Source: Terriglobia bacterium
Lineage (GTDB): Bacteria > Acidobacteriota > Terriglobia > UBA7540
Reading direction: 5' to 3'
NCBI GenBank assembly: GCA_030040455.1
Contig: JASHTR010000314.1
Location: 1-6,993, forward strand
DNA: 6,993 nt
The position numbers and the translations under genes were made by a program. This document shows, piece after piece, positions 1 through 6,949 of this stretch; positions within the stretch are counted from its first letter, which is position 1; each line of letters begins with the position of its first letter. The notes under the pieces were generated by a model. That model did not search any database, was not told the origin of the DNA, and was given only the letters and a program-made list of their open reading frames with translations.

Positions 1-2
1 TC

Positions 3-662
3 GAAGTTGCTTTAAGGGAGGTCAAGAGGACCTACGACGAAACCCTTCAGGCTCTGGGAGCCGCGGTAAGCCTGCGCGACGGAGCCACTGCGGGGCATTC
101 GGATCGCGTCACCCGCTACTCGCTTGAAATCGCGCGCCGGATGGGTTGCTCGAAGGCAGATCTCCAGGAAATTACTCATGGCGCTTACCTCCACGACATC
201 GGCAAGATTGGCATCCCGGACGGAATCTTACTCAAAGAAGGCCCGCTGAGCGAGGAAGAAGCGGCCGTGATGAAAACTCACGTGGTCATTGGCTACCATC
301 TCGTAAGCCGCATCGCTTTTCTGCATCCCGCCGCCGAAATCGTGCGCGCCCACCACGAACGCTTTGACGGCAGTGGCTACCCGTATCGGCTTTTGGAGCA
401 TCAGATCCCGCTCGGCGCGCGCATTTTCGCCGTGGCGGATACGCTGGACGCCATGACCTCCGACCGCCCTTATCGCAAGGAGCTACCGCTTGAGGCGGCA
501 ATTCAGGAAATCGGAAGCCAAGCCGGACGCCAATTCGATCCGGAAGTGGTGCGCAGCTTTCTCTCGCTGCCCGCCGAGACATGGGAAAACATTCACTCAG
601 TCAGTTTCGAGCCCATCGGGGGGCAGCCCATTGGCTTTTTGTATTCTCCATCGCAAACGTGA
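3..662 (+). CDS. HD-GYP domain protein (c-di-GMP phosphodiesterase type), 5'-partial
   Basis: The reading frame is open from base 3 to the TGA at 660-662, giving 219 residues with no N-terminus in the window. It is an HD-GYP domain, the family that hydrolyses the second messenger cyclic di-GMP in the cytoplasm, often as the output half of RpfG-like response regulators. Visible landmarks, numbered from base 3, are H32 in GHSDRV, the HD pair H64-D65 in LHDIGKIGIP, H93, H117-H118, the signature HHERFDGSGYP (117-127, GYP at 125-127), and D146 in VADTLDAMTSDRPYR. All metal-binding positions I can place are present, so it is probably active. The usual GLxG turn after GYP reads RLLEH, a mild deviation. 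The leading residues (EVKRTYDETLQALGAAV) resemble the linker helix that usually follows a receiver or other sensor domain, but that domain is not visible. The gene converges on the aldolase gene with 5 bases between stops. Confidence 0.93.
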   Translation, partial: EVALREVKRTYDETLQALGAAVSLRDGATAGHSDRVTRYSLEIARRMGCSKADLQEITHGAYLHDIGKIGIPDGILLKEGPLSEEEAAVMKTHVVIGYHLVSRIAFLHPAAEIVRAHHERFDGSGYPYRLLEHQIPLGARIFAVADTLDAMTSDRPYRKELPLEAAIQEIGSQAGRQFDPEVVRSFLSLPAETWENIHSVSFEPIGGQPIGFLYSPSQT

Positions 663-667
663 CTCCA

Positions 668-1582
668 TCAAACATCCAATCCCCGGCGCGCCTGTTTCAG
701 CGCCGCGGCTATCTTGCGCCGCGCTCCCGCGCGCACGGGCAGCAACGGTGGCCGTGGATCGCCTCCCCGGTATCCCGACAAATCCAGCGCCGCCTTGATG
801 CCGGGAACGCCAAACGGCGCCGTGATCTCTCTCACCAGGATCATCAGCCGCTGGTGCAGCCGCTCCGCAGACCTGAGGTCGCCCTGGCCAAAAGCCTCGT
901 AAATCGCAATGCAAAGACGGGGTTCAAAATTGGACTGCCCCAGGATGCCACCGGCAATTCCTGCCTTCAAGCCTTCCACTAAAAGGGGTGCGGCGCCGGC
1001 CAGGACCCTGAAATTGCGGCGTACCTCGCGCCGGATCGCCTGCACAAATTGCAGGTCTCCCGAACTCTCCTTGATCCCGACAATGTTCGGATGGCGGGAA
1101 AGCCGCCCGATCATGGCCACGTCCATCCGGTAACCCGTGAATTGAGGAATTGAATAGATCAATGCCGGCGCCCGGACCCCGTCGGCAACGCTCCGGAAAT
1201 GAGTTGCCACCACGTCGGGCCGCATTGCCGGTTTGTAATACGCCGGAGGCAGAAGCAGAACGGCGTCTGCGCCGCGCGCGACCATCTCGCGGCTGAGCTC
1301 GAGGGTGTGGACTGTGCTTTCAAGGCCGCTCCCCGCGATCAGAAGTTCCGGAAGCTTCACGACTTCACGCGCAATTTCAACCAAGCGCAATCGTTCCCGG
1401 AGCGTGAGGTGCGGGGCCTCGCCCGCTGATCCGGTGACCACGATGCCGGAAAGCCCGATTCCCGCGTATTTCCATAAGTTTGACCGGAACGCTCCTTCGT
1501 CGAGTTTTCCACGGCGAGTGAAGGGAGTGACGACGGGCGTAAAAACGCCTTGCAGCCGTTCAACAATTTCTCGATGAGTCAT
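668..1582 (-). CDS. DapA/NAL-superfamily aldolase, HOGA1-like (not a typical DapA)
   Basis: 304-residue cytoplasmic class I aldolase of the DHDPS/N-acetylneuraminate lyase superfamily, full length for the family. The Schiff-base lysine is K171 in [11 protein letters not shown], the catalytic tyrosine Y143 in YSIPQFTG, and the carboxylate-binding loop GSAGE is at 51-55. Compared with E. coli DapA, Thr44-Thr45 are replaced by S52-A53, and the substrate-binding Arg138 position is F148. True dihydrodipicolinate synthase activity is therefore unlikely. Segments such as [10 protein letters not shown] (81-90), [18 protein letters not shown] (191-198) and [18 protein letters not shown] (257-274) match what I recall of human 4-hydroxy-2-oxoglutarate aldolase, which splits that substrate to glyoxylate and pyruvate. 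The ATG at 1582 has a strong Shine-Dalgarno (GGAGGA) and lies inside the end of carB, so translation is probably coupled. Automatic pipelines may call it dapA. The superfamily is certain and the substrate is inferred. Other 2-keto acid aldolases or dehydratases remain possible. Confidence 0.93.
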   Translation of the reverse strand: MTHREIVERLQGVFTPVVTPFTRRGKLDEGAFRSNLWKYAGIGLSGIVVTGSAGEAPHLTLRERLRLVEIAREVVKLPELLIAGSGLESTVHTLELSREMVARGADAVLLLPPAYYKPAMRPDVVATHFRSVADGVRAPALIYSIPQFTGYRMDVAMIGRLSRHPNIVGIKESSGDLQFVQAIRREVRRNFRVLAGAAPLLVEGLKAGIAGGILGQSNFEPRLCIAIYEAFGQGDLRSAERLHQRLMILVREITAPFGVPGIKAALDLSGYRGGDPRPPLLPVRAGARRKIAAALKQARRGLDV

Positions 1583-4500
1583 GGTTTCCTCCGTGCAACC
1601 CTTGCAAGCTGAAGACTTGTAGCCGCTCTTCCCGCTGGGCCCGGATGCCGCTTACGGCGGCGGCGGCAGCGGCTAGCGTCGTGATGCAGGTGATTCCATG
1701 CTGCACGGCGGCGCGGCGGATGGCTTTTTCATCAAAGCGCGAGGGTCCTCCGAGCGGTGTGTTGATCACCAGGTCCAACCTGGCGCTCTTGATCCAATCC
1801 ACCACGTTGGGACGGCCCTCGTTCACCTTATAGACGCTCTCTACCGGCAGACCCGCCGCGCGCAGAGCCTGCGCAGTTCCGCGCGTGGCCACCAGGCTGA
1901 AGCCGAGCTCATGGAGACTGCGGGCGATAGGAATGGCCTGCGGCTTATCGTGATCGTTAACGGAGAAAAAGACGCGCCCGGAGCTTGGAATACGCTGGCC
2001 AGCGGCGAGCTGGGCTTTTGCAAACGCCAAACCAAAATTCCTCCCCACTCCCATCACTTCGCCAGTAGATTTCATCTCCGGTCCCAGAATCGTATCCACA
2101 CCGGGAAATTTCTGGAACGGGAAGACGGGGGATTTGACGAAATAATGGCTCACCGCGAGCTCTTCAGGAAGCGCGAATTCCTTAAGCTTTCGCCCTACCA
2201 TCAAGCGGGCGGCAATCTTGGCCAGTGGCACGCCGGTGGCCTTGCTCACGTAGGGCGCCGTGCGGGATGCACGCGGGTTCACTTCCAGAACGTAGACCTT
2301 GCCGTTCTGGATGGCGAACTGGACGTTCATGAGGCCGACGACGCGCAGTGCCTGCGCGAGCCGCACCGTATATTCTCTCAGCGTCCGGCGGGCCGGCTCG
2401 GGAATTTGCACGCACGGCAAGACACAGGAGCTGTCGCCGGAATGGATTCCCGCCTCCTCAATGTGCTCCATAATTCCCGCCACCACGACCTGCTCGCCAT
2501 CGGCCAGCGCGTCCACATCCACTTCCGTGGCGTTTTCCAGGAAACGGTCCACAAGAATGGGAAAAGCCCGCTGCAATTCTTCGGCGCGCCGGACGTAATC
2601 CGAGAGCGTCCGCTCATCATCAGCAATCACCATCGCCCGGCCGCCGAGCACGTAAGAAGGACGCACCAGCACGGGATAGCCGATGCGGCGGGCGATAGCG
2701 ATTGCCTCCTCCGTGTTCGTCGCCGCGCCATTTTCGGGCTGGGGAATACCGAGCCGCGCGAGCAGCGCGCCAAAGTGCTTGCGGTCTTCAGCAAGCTCAA
2801 TCGACTCGGGCGTTGTGCCGACGATCGTCACACCCGCATCCTTGAGCTGGCGCGCCAGGTTCAGCGGTGTCTGGCCTCCGAACTGCACAATCATGCCACA
2901 AGGTTTTTCTGTCTCAACAATCGCCATGACGTCTTCAAAGGTGAGCGGCTCAAAGTAGAGCCGGTCCGAAGTGTCGTAATCGGTCGAGACCGTCTCCGGG
3001 TTGCAATTCACCATGATCGTCTCGTAACCCTCTTCCTTGAGGGCGAACGCCGCGTGGCAACAGCAATAATCGAACTCGATGCCCTGGCCAATGCGGTTTG
3101 GGCCGCTGCCGAGAATCATGATTTTTTTCCGGTCGGAGGGTTCAACCTCATCCTCGCTCTCGTAGGTAGAATAGAGATAGGGGGTGAAGGATTCAAACTC
3201 CGCTGCGCACGTATCGACGCGCTTGAACACTGGGCGCACCTTCGCGGCAAGGCGGCTGGCGCGCACTTCCTCCGGCGTGGCACCCCAAAGCCCGGCCAGG
3301 TCAGCGTCGGCGAGGCCGAGGCGCTTTGCCTCCTCAAATGCCGGTTTCGGCATGGCGCCCGCGTCAAAGCGTTTTAGTTCCCCCTGGAACTCCACGATTT
3401 GCTGGACTTGATCCAGAAACCACGGATCGATCCGGGTCCATTCCGCCAGTTGTTCTACGCCGTGTCCGGTCCGCAGGGCGTAAAATATGTCCCACAGGCG
3501 CTCGGGGTGCGGATTCATCAGGCGGTGCCGTAGCGACTCTTCGTCCGAAGGCGGGAGCGGGGCCTTACGGCCAGTCTCAAGCGACCGCAGGCCTTTCATT
3601 AACGCTTCCTTAAACGTCCGCCCGATCGCCATTGCCTCGCCGACGGATTTCATCTGCGTTCCTAAAGTGTGATCTGCCTCCGGAAACTTTTCGTTGGCCC
3701 ACTTGGGGATTTTCACCACGACGTAATCGATGGTTGGCTCGAAGCAGGAGGGAGTCTTTCGGGTAATGTCGTTGGGAATTTCATCCAGACGGTAGCCCAC
3801 CGCGAGGCGCGCCGCGATTTTGGCGATAGGGAAGCCGGTGGCTTTCGAGGCGAGCGCCGAGCTGCGCGAGACGCGCGGGTTCATCTCAATCACCACCATG
3901 CGTCCCGTGGAAGGCTCGACGGCAAACTGAATGTTGGAGCCTCCCGTCTCGACGCCCACTACCCGGATCACGCGGAAGGCGGCGTCCCGCATCCGCTGGT
4001 ACTCCTTGTCCGTGAGGGTTTGCGCGGGGGCGACGGTAATGGAATCCCCGGTATGGACGCCCATAGGGTCCACATTTTCAATCGAGCAGACGACCACGGC
4101 GTTGTCCGCATGGTCGCGCATCACTTCAAGCTCAAATTCCTTCCAGCCGAGCACCGACTCTTCCACGAGCACTTCGTGCACCGGGCTGATCTCAATGCCA
4201 AATTCCACCATTTCCTCAAACTCTTCGCGGTTGTAGGCGATGCCGGAGCCGGTGCCGCCGAGGGTGAAGGAAGGCCGGATGATGATGGGAAAACCGATCT
4301 CATCCGCCGCTTTAAGCGCCGCATCCACGCTTTTTGCCAGCGTGCTCCGCGGCACGTCCAGCCCGACCTTGCGCATCGCCTCCTTGAACCGCAGCCGGTC
4401 CTCCGCCATCCGGATCGCGCTCAACGAAGCGCCGATGAGCCTCACCTGATGCCTGTCGAGAGTCCCTTTTTCGGAGAGTTCCACCGCGAGGTTCAACGCG

Positions 4501-4781
4501 GTCTGACCTCCGACGGTGGGCAGCAATGCATCCGGCTTTTCGCGCTCGAGGATGGTGTCGAGATACTCCGCCGTCAGCGGCTCAACGTAGGTGCGATCGG
4601 CAAGCTCCGGGTCGGTCATAATCGTGGCTGGGTTCGAATTCACCAGGACCACTTCGTAGCCATCCGCGCGCAACGCCTTCAACGCCTGGCTCCCCGAATA
4701 GTCAAACTCGCACGCCTGCCCGATCACAATCGGTCCGGAGCCGATAATCAGGATTTTGTGGATGTCAGTGCGCTTGGGCAT
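1560..4781 (-). CDS. carB: Carbamoyl phosphate synthase large subunit
   Basis: 1073 residues, a complete large subunit. With CarA it makes carbamoyl phosphate from bicarbonate, ammonia and two ATP for pyrimidine and arginine synthesis. The N-terminal half (about 1-400) has R129, R169 (IIRPSF), E215, H243 (VHTGDS), E299, N301 and R303 at the same numbers as E. coli CarB. A connecting oligomerisation region follows (about 405-550). The second synthetase half begins at [15 protein letters not shown] (553-567) and carries R707 (VRPSYVLGG) and E833 (LEVNPRASR). The C-terminal MGS-like allosteric domain (about 935-1060) keeps S940, K946, T966, T969, K985 and N1007, equivalent to the E. coli UMP/IMP pocket, while Thr1017 is replaced by proline. 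E. coli Tyr1040, an ornithine contact, aligns with C1032. The family-like end is near SLQGLH (1058-1063); the last 10 residues ([10 protein letters not shown]) are encoded by the next gene's ribosome binding site and first codons. There is no clear Shine-Dalgarno at the start. Confidence 0.98.
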   Translation of the reverse strand: MPKRTDIHKILIIGSGPIVIGQACEFDYSGSQALKALRADGYEVVLVNSNPATIMTDPELADRTYVEPLTAEYLDTILEREKPDALLPTVGGQTALNLAVELSEKGTLDRHQVRLIGASLSAIRMAEDRLRFKEAMRKVGLDVPRSTLAKSVDAALKAADEIGFPIIIRPSFTLGGTGSGIAYNREEFEEMVEFGIEISPVHEVLVEESVLGWKEFELEVMRDHADNAVVVCSIENVDPMGVHTGDSITVAPAQTLTDKEYQRMRDAAFRVIRVVGVETGGSNIQFAVEPSTGRMVVIEMNPRVSRSSALASKATGFPIAKIAARLAVGYRLDEIPNDITRKTPSCFEPTIDYVVVKIPKWANEKFPEADHTLGTQMKSVGEAMAIGRTFKEALMKGLRSLETGRKAPLPPSDEESLRHRLMNPHPERLWDIFYALRTGHGVEQLAEWTRIDPWFLDQVQQIVEFQGELKRFDAGAMPKPAFEEAKRLGLADADLAGLWGATPEEVRASRLAAKVRPVFKRVDTCAAEFESFTPYLYSTYESEDEVEPSDRKKIMILGSGPNRIGQGIEFDYCCCHAAFALKEEGYETIMVNCNPETVSTDYDTSDRLYFEPLTFEDVMAIVETEKPCGMIVQFGGQTPLNLARQLKDAGVTIVGTTPESIELAEDRKHFGALLARLGIPQPENGAATNTEEAIAIARRIGYPVLVRPSYVLGGRAMVIADDERTLSDYVRRAEELQRAFPILVDRFLENATEVDVDALADGEQVVVAGIMEHIEEAGIHSGDSSCVLPCVQIPEPARRTLREYTVRLAQALRVVGLMNVQFAIQNGKVYVLEVNPRASRTAPYVSKATGVPLAKIAARLMVGRKLKEFALPEELAVSHYFVKSPVFPFQKFPGVDTILGPEMKSTGEVMGVGRNFGLAFAKAQLAAGQRIPSSGRVFFSVNDHDKPQAIPIARSLHELGFSLVATRGTAQALRAAGLPVESVYKVNEGRPNVVDWIKSARLDLVINTPLGGPSRFDEKAIRRAAVQHGITCITTLAAAAAAVSGIRAQREERLQVFSLQGLHGGNHDSSRNC
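1587..1592 (-). promoter_or_regulatory. Strong Shine-Dalgarno of the aldolase gene, inside carB
   Basis: On the minus strand GGAGGA sits 4 bases before the ATG at 1582. It is the only strong Shine-Dalgarno among the four minus-strand genes. It lies within the last codons of carB, so ribosomes finishing carB pass over it. This supports the chosen start and suggests coupled or re-initiating translation. Confidence 0.8.
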
Positions 4782-4820
4782 GTTGTTCAGGGATCGGTTC
4801 CTTCCCGCGACTTTTTGCCT

Positions 4821-5969
4821 TCAGTAATAATTGCCGGAGCCGCGCCCGGACGACTTCCACTCCTCCATCATCCTCACAAACTGCTCGAACAGATAGGATG
4901 AATCGTGCGGGCCGGGCGAGGCTTCCGGATGATACTGCACGCTAAAGAGCGGAAGTCGCCTGTGCCGCAAGCCCTCAAGCGTCTGGTCGTTCAGATTGAC
5001 GTGCGTGAAGATCACCTCACTGTCCTTCAGTGAATCCGGATCGACGGCGAAGCCGTGATTCTGCGCGGTAATTTCCACCTTTCGAGTTTCGAGGTTCAGC
5101 ACCGGATGGTTTCCTCCGTGATGGCCGAAGCGCAGCTTGTAGGTCTTGCCGCCCAGCGCCAATCCAATGATCTGATGGCCCAGGCAGATGCCAAAAACGG
5201 GGACGCGCCCCATCATCTCGCGGACGCCCTGGGCGGCGTATTGTAAAGGCTCAGGATCGCCCGGGCCGTTCGAGAGAAAGACGCCGTCCGGCGCGAGATC
5301 GATGACTTCCGCGGCCGGCATCCGCGCCGGCACCACCGTCACATGACAACCCGCATCCACCAGCCGCCGGAGGATGTTGTGCTTGATGCCGTAGTCATAG
5401 GCGACCACGTGAAAACGCGGTGGCGCGATGGGCGCAGAGGAATCAAAAATATCTTTTGAGGGCTCGCTCCAGGGGTAGCGAAAAGCCGTCGTCACGCGGC
5501 TGGCAAGGTCAAGACCGATCATGCCGGGCGAAGCTTTAACCTTTGCGAGCAAGCTCGCCGCATCCAGGTTGGTTGAAGAGATCACGCCGCGCATGGCCCC
5601 GCGACGGCGCAGATGCCGCACCAGCGCGCGCGTGTCAATTCCAGAAATGGCGGGCACGCCAAACCTTGCCAGAAATTCCGAGGTCTCTTCCGCCGAGCGC
5701 CAGTTGCTGGCGATTTCACTCAGCTCCCTCACCACGAGTCCTTCGGCATAAGGGCGCACGGCTTCGCTATCCAACGGATTCGTGCCGTAATTTCCAATGT
5801 GCGGGTAGGTGAGAGTGACAATCTGCCCCGCATAAGATGGGTCGGTGAGGATTTCCTGATAGCCGGAAAGGGAAGTGTTAAAAACGACCTCGCCGAAACG
5901 CTCGCCACGGGCGCCGTACGCGCGCCCGTGGAACACGGTCCCGTCTTCTAAGGCGAGGATCGCCTCCAT
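4821..5969 (-). CDS. carA: Carbamoyl phosphate synthase small subunit (glutamine amidotransferase)
   Basis: 382 residues, full length for CarA. The subunit hydrolyses glutamine and channels ammonia to CarB. The N-terminal small-subunit domain (about 1-150) opens with [20 protein letters not shown] and contains the typical [20 protein letters not shown] (31-50) and PHIGNYGTN (56-64). The class I glutamine amidotransferase domain (about 187-370) has SNGPGDPEP (233-241), the nucleophile C262 in [22 protein letters not shown] (281-290), and the remaining triad H347 and E349 in [14 protein letters not shown]. All catalytic residues are present. The start at 5969 gives the usual family N-terminus directly, with only a weak purine run upstream (GGAT about 9 bases before). 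The gene lies 39 bases before carB, so the two are surely one operon. The 172-base gap to lepB suggests a separate promoter, but I could not recognise one. Confidence 0.98.
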   Translation of the reverse strand: MEAILALEDGTVFHGRAYGARGERFGEVVFNTSLSGYQEILTDPSYAGQIVTLTYPHIGNYGTNPLDSEAVRPYAEGLVVRELSEIASNWRSAEETSEFLARFGVPAISGIDTRALVRHLRRRGAMRGVISSTNLDAASLLAKVKASPGMIGLDLASRVTTAFRYPWSEPSKDIFDSSAPIAPPRFHVVAYDYGIKHNILRRLVDAGCHVTVVPARMPAAEVIDLAPDGVFLSNGPGDPEPLQYAAQGVREMMGRVPVFGICLGHQIIGLALGGKTYKLRFGHHGGNHPVLNLETRKVEITAQNHGFAVDPDSLKDSEVIFTHVNLNDQTLEGLRHRRLPLFSVQYHPEASPGPHDSSYLFEQFVRMMEEWKSSGRGSGNYY

Positions 5970-6141
5970 CGTTTACAATCCAGTTTCTGAGTTCTACTTG
6001 GCTGTAGGGCGTTGTCCTCATCGCCGCCGAATTCGCAGGCGAGGCCCGATTTCCGGAGTCCATCGGACTCCGCGCATCGGAGACACCGGCGCTACAACAG
6101 CGTTTGGCTTCCACAATCAGGAAAGGTGCGGAGGGCCTTGG
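5970..6141. other. lepB-carA intergenic gap, no gene
   Basis: These 172 bases between the lepB stop and the carA start contain the 8-bp hairpin listed separately and a 5-bp inverted pair (TCGCC at 6021-6025, GGCGA at 6038-6042). I see no T-tract that would make an intrinsic terminator for lepB, no convincing -35/-10 pair for carA, and no recognisable PyrR-type leader. Reading frames crossing it are not protein-like. Confidence 0.6.
6054..6072. repeat. Perfect 8-bp inverted repeat with 3-base loop
   Basis: CGGAGTCC (6054-6061) and GGACTCCG (6065-6072) pair perfectly around the loop ATC. No run of T follows on either strand, so it is not a classical Rho-independent terminator. CATCGG recurs at 6061-6066 and 6075-6080. 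Together with the following bases to about 6098 it looks like a dispersed palindromic repeat unit rather than a gene-specific signal. That reading is an inference, because only one copy is in the window. Confidence 0.6.
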
Positions 6142-6678
6142 CTAATTCAACGTCCCGATCTGGCCGAGGGGCCAGTATACAAAAACCGCCTTGCCGTAAA
6201 TGTACTTCCGACCCACACATCCCCACTCCCGGCTGTCATTCGAATCGTCCCGATGATCACCCAGCACAAAGTAGTGATCCGGCGGAACGACGATGGGGCC
6301 AAAGTTGTCGTGGTCCAGATAGCTCGGCGGAATGAATGATTCAGGGAGCGGCTTGCCATCAATGTAAACGCGGCCGCCCCGGATGCCAACCTTTTCTCCC
6401 GCCAACCCGACCACTCGCTTGATGAACGACTTCGAAGGGTCCAGCGGAAAATGAAAGACCACAATGTCAAACCGGTGAATCGGCTCAAACCGGTAAACAA
6501 ACTTGTTGATGAAAATCCTCTCGTGATTATAAAGCTCCGGCATCATACTCGTCCCCTCCACCTGAACCGGCTGATAGAAGAAAACGATGACGATAAATGC
6601 CAGGAGCAATGAAAGGATCAGATCGCGCAGCCAGAACCGGCTGTCGAAAAAAGGCGATCGGTGTTTGGCTTCTCTCAT
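6142..6678 (-). CDS. lepB: Signal peptidase I
   Basis: 178 residues from the chosen start. This membrane-bound serine/lysine protease removes signal peptides from exported proteins. One hydrophobic segment (about 19-36, LILSLLLAFIVIVFFYQP) anchors it, with the catalytic domain outside the membrane. The nucleophile is S44 in EGTSMMPEL, and the general base is K87 in FIKRVVGLAGEKV. Box E is at 140-153 (GDHRDDSNDSREWG), with His in place of the more common Asn of GDN. It is short, with a single anchor as in Gram-positive-type enzymes, unlike the larger two-anchor E. coli protein. The frame stays open upstream to an ATG at 6960, but that extension translates a palindromic element and is not protein-like. 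An ATG at 6705 (187 residues) has AGGA only 3 bases upstream. The 6678 start leaves about 18 residues before the membrane segment and fits a promoter at 6719-6727, so I prefer it, without a strong ribosome binding site to settle the matter. Confidence 0.93.
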   Translation of the reverse strand: MREAKHRSPFFDSRFWLRDLILSLLLAFIVIVFFYQPVQVEGTSMMPELYNHERIFINKFVYRFEPIHRFDIVVFHFPLDPSKSFIKRVVGLAGEKVGIRGGRVYIDGKPLPESFIPPSYLDHDNFGPIVVPPDHYFVLGDHRDDSNDSREWGCVGRKYIYGKAVFVYWPLGQIGTLN

Positions 6679-6718
6679 TCCGTCAGATTGCCGTCCGCCC
6701 CACATGCGTCCTGTTACT

Positions 6719-6727
6719 TTTATACCA
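6719..6727 (-). promoter_or_regulatory. Candidate extended -10 promoter of lepB
   Basis: On the minus strand the bases read TGGTATAAA, an extended -10 (TG, one base, TATAAA). A -35 at 17-base spacing would be AGCACT, which is poor, as is common for extended -10 promoters. Transcription would begin near 6712, leaving about 33 bases of leader before the ATG at 6678. The position fits lepB. No experimental support is visible. Confidence 0.45.
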
Positions 6728-6730
6728 TGC

Positions 6731-6757
6731 CGCGCAAGGCGAGTGCTACCTTGCGCG
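6731..6757. repeat. Perfect 9-bp inverted repeat at the lepB promoter
   Basis: CGCGCAAGG (6731-6739) and CCTTGCGCG (6749-6757) are exact reverse complements around a 9-base loop (6740-6748). The structure covers the -35 zone of the candidate lepB promoter. The centre-to-centre arm distance is 18 bases, between one and two helical turns. It could be an operator or a hairpin. No T-run follows on either strand, so it is not a normal terminator. Confidence 0.6.
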
Positions 6758-6818
6758 TCACGGTCGTGCCAAAGCCTCAGAAATTTAAGATGACACAGCA
6801 CCGCTGGCGCAAAGCGTC

Positions 6819-6904
6819 TGTGGAGTGCGGCAGCCTGCTGCCGCTTTGGGCGCGCCCGCTTGCCGGCGCGCCAGGGGGCCGGAAGCAAGCTCCCACACTC
6901 CAAA
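6819..6904. repeat. Nested palindromic element, probably a dispersed repeat
   Basis: Several inverted pairs nest here. The outer TGGAGTG (6821-6827) pairs with CACTCCA (6896-6902). A tight hairpin GCGGCAG/CTGCCGC (6827-6833 and 6838-6844) has a 4-base loop. GCTTGC (6858-6863) pairs with GCAAGC (6885-6890), and two copies of the self-complementary GGCGCGCC lie at 6849-6856 and 6865-6872. All six frames are nearly open but give proline, arginine and alanine-rich text (for example ECGSLLPLWARPLAGAPGG) unlike a protein. I recall similar sequences scattered in Acidobacteriota intergenic regions. That recollection is not verifiable here. Confidence 0.55.
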
Positions 6905-6949
6905 CCCGCGAGATTTCGGCGTGACCCTGCTTTGCGCGTAGGAGCGAGG

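Larger units (their letters stand above)
6679..6949. other. Intergenic region upstream of lepB
   Basis: About 270 bases hold no credible gene. From left to right they contain the lepB leader, the candidate extended -10 promoter (6719-6727), the 9-bp inverted repeat (6731-6757), about 60 bases with nothing recognisable, the nested palindromic element (about 6819-6904), and the leader of whatever starts at the right edge. Confidence 0.6.

Noticed and set aside
615..650. Possible terminator at the HD-GYP 3' end (GCCCATTGGC followed by TTTTT)
   Set aside because: The stem would be only about 3 bp, and it lies inside the coding sequence before the stop, so it is not a credible intrinsic terminator.
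1698..3377. 559-codon open frame on the + strand
   Set aside because: It lies entirely antisense to carB, whose protein matches its family from end to end. The translation (His, Arg and Leu rich) has no domain character. Long antisense frames are expected opposite G+C-rich genes with biased third codon positions.
4782..4820. carA-carB spacer as a regulatory element or small gene
   Set aside because: 39 bases with no inverted repeat, no clear ribosome binding site near the carB ATG and no frame of note. It is an ordinary operon spacer.
3669..4901. 410-codon open frame on the + strand
   Set aside because: Antisense shadow of the carB 5' half and the carA end, with the same composition artefact and no plausible ribosome binding site or family signature.
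5875..6339. 154-codon + strand frame over the carA-lepB gap
   Set aside because: It is mostly antisense to the carA 5' end and the lepB 3' end. The central part is the hairpin region.
6661..6924. Small + strand open frames between 6587 and 6924
   Set aside because: They consist of lepB antisense and repeat-element text in several frames at once, without a Shine-Dalgarno or protein-like composition.
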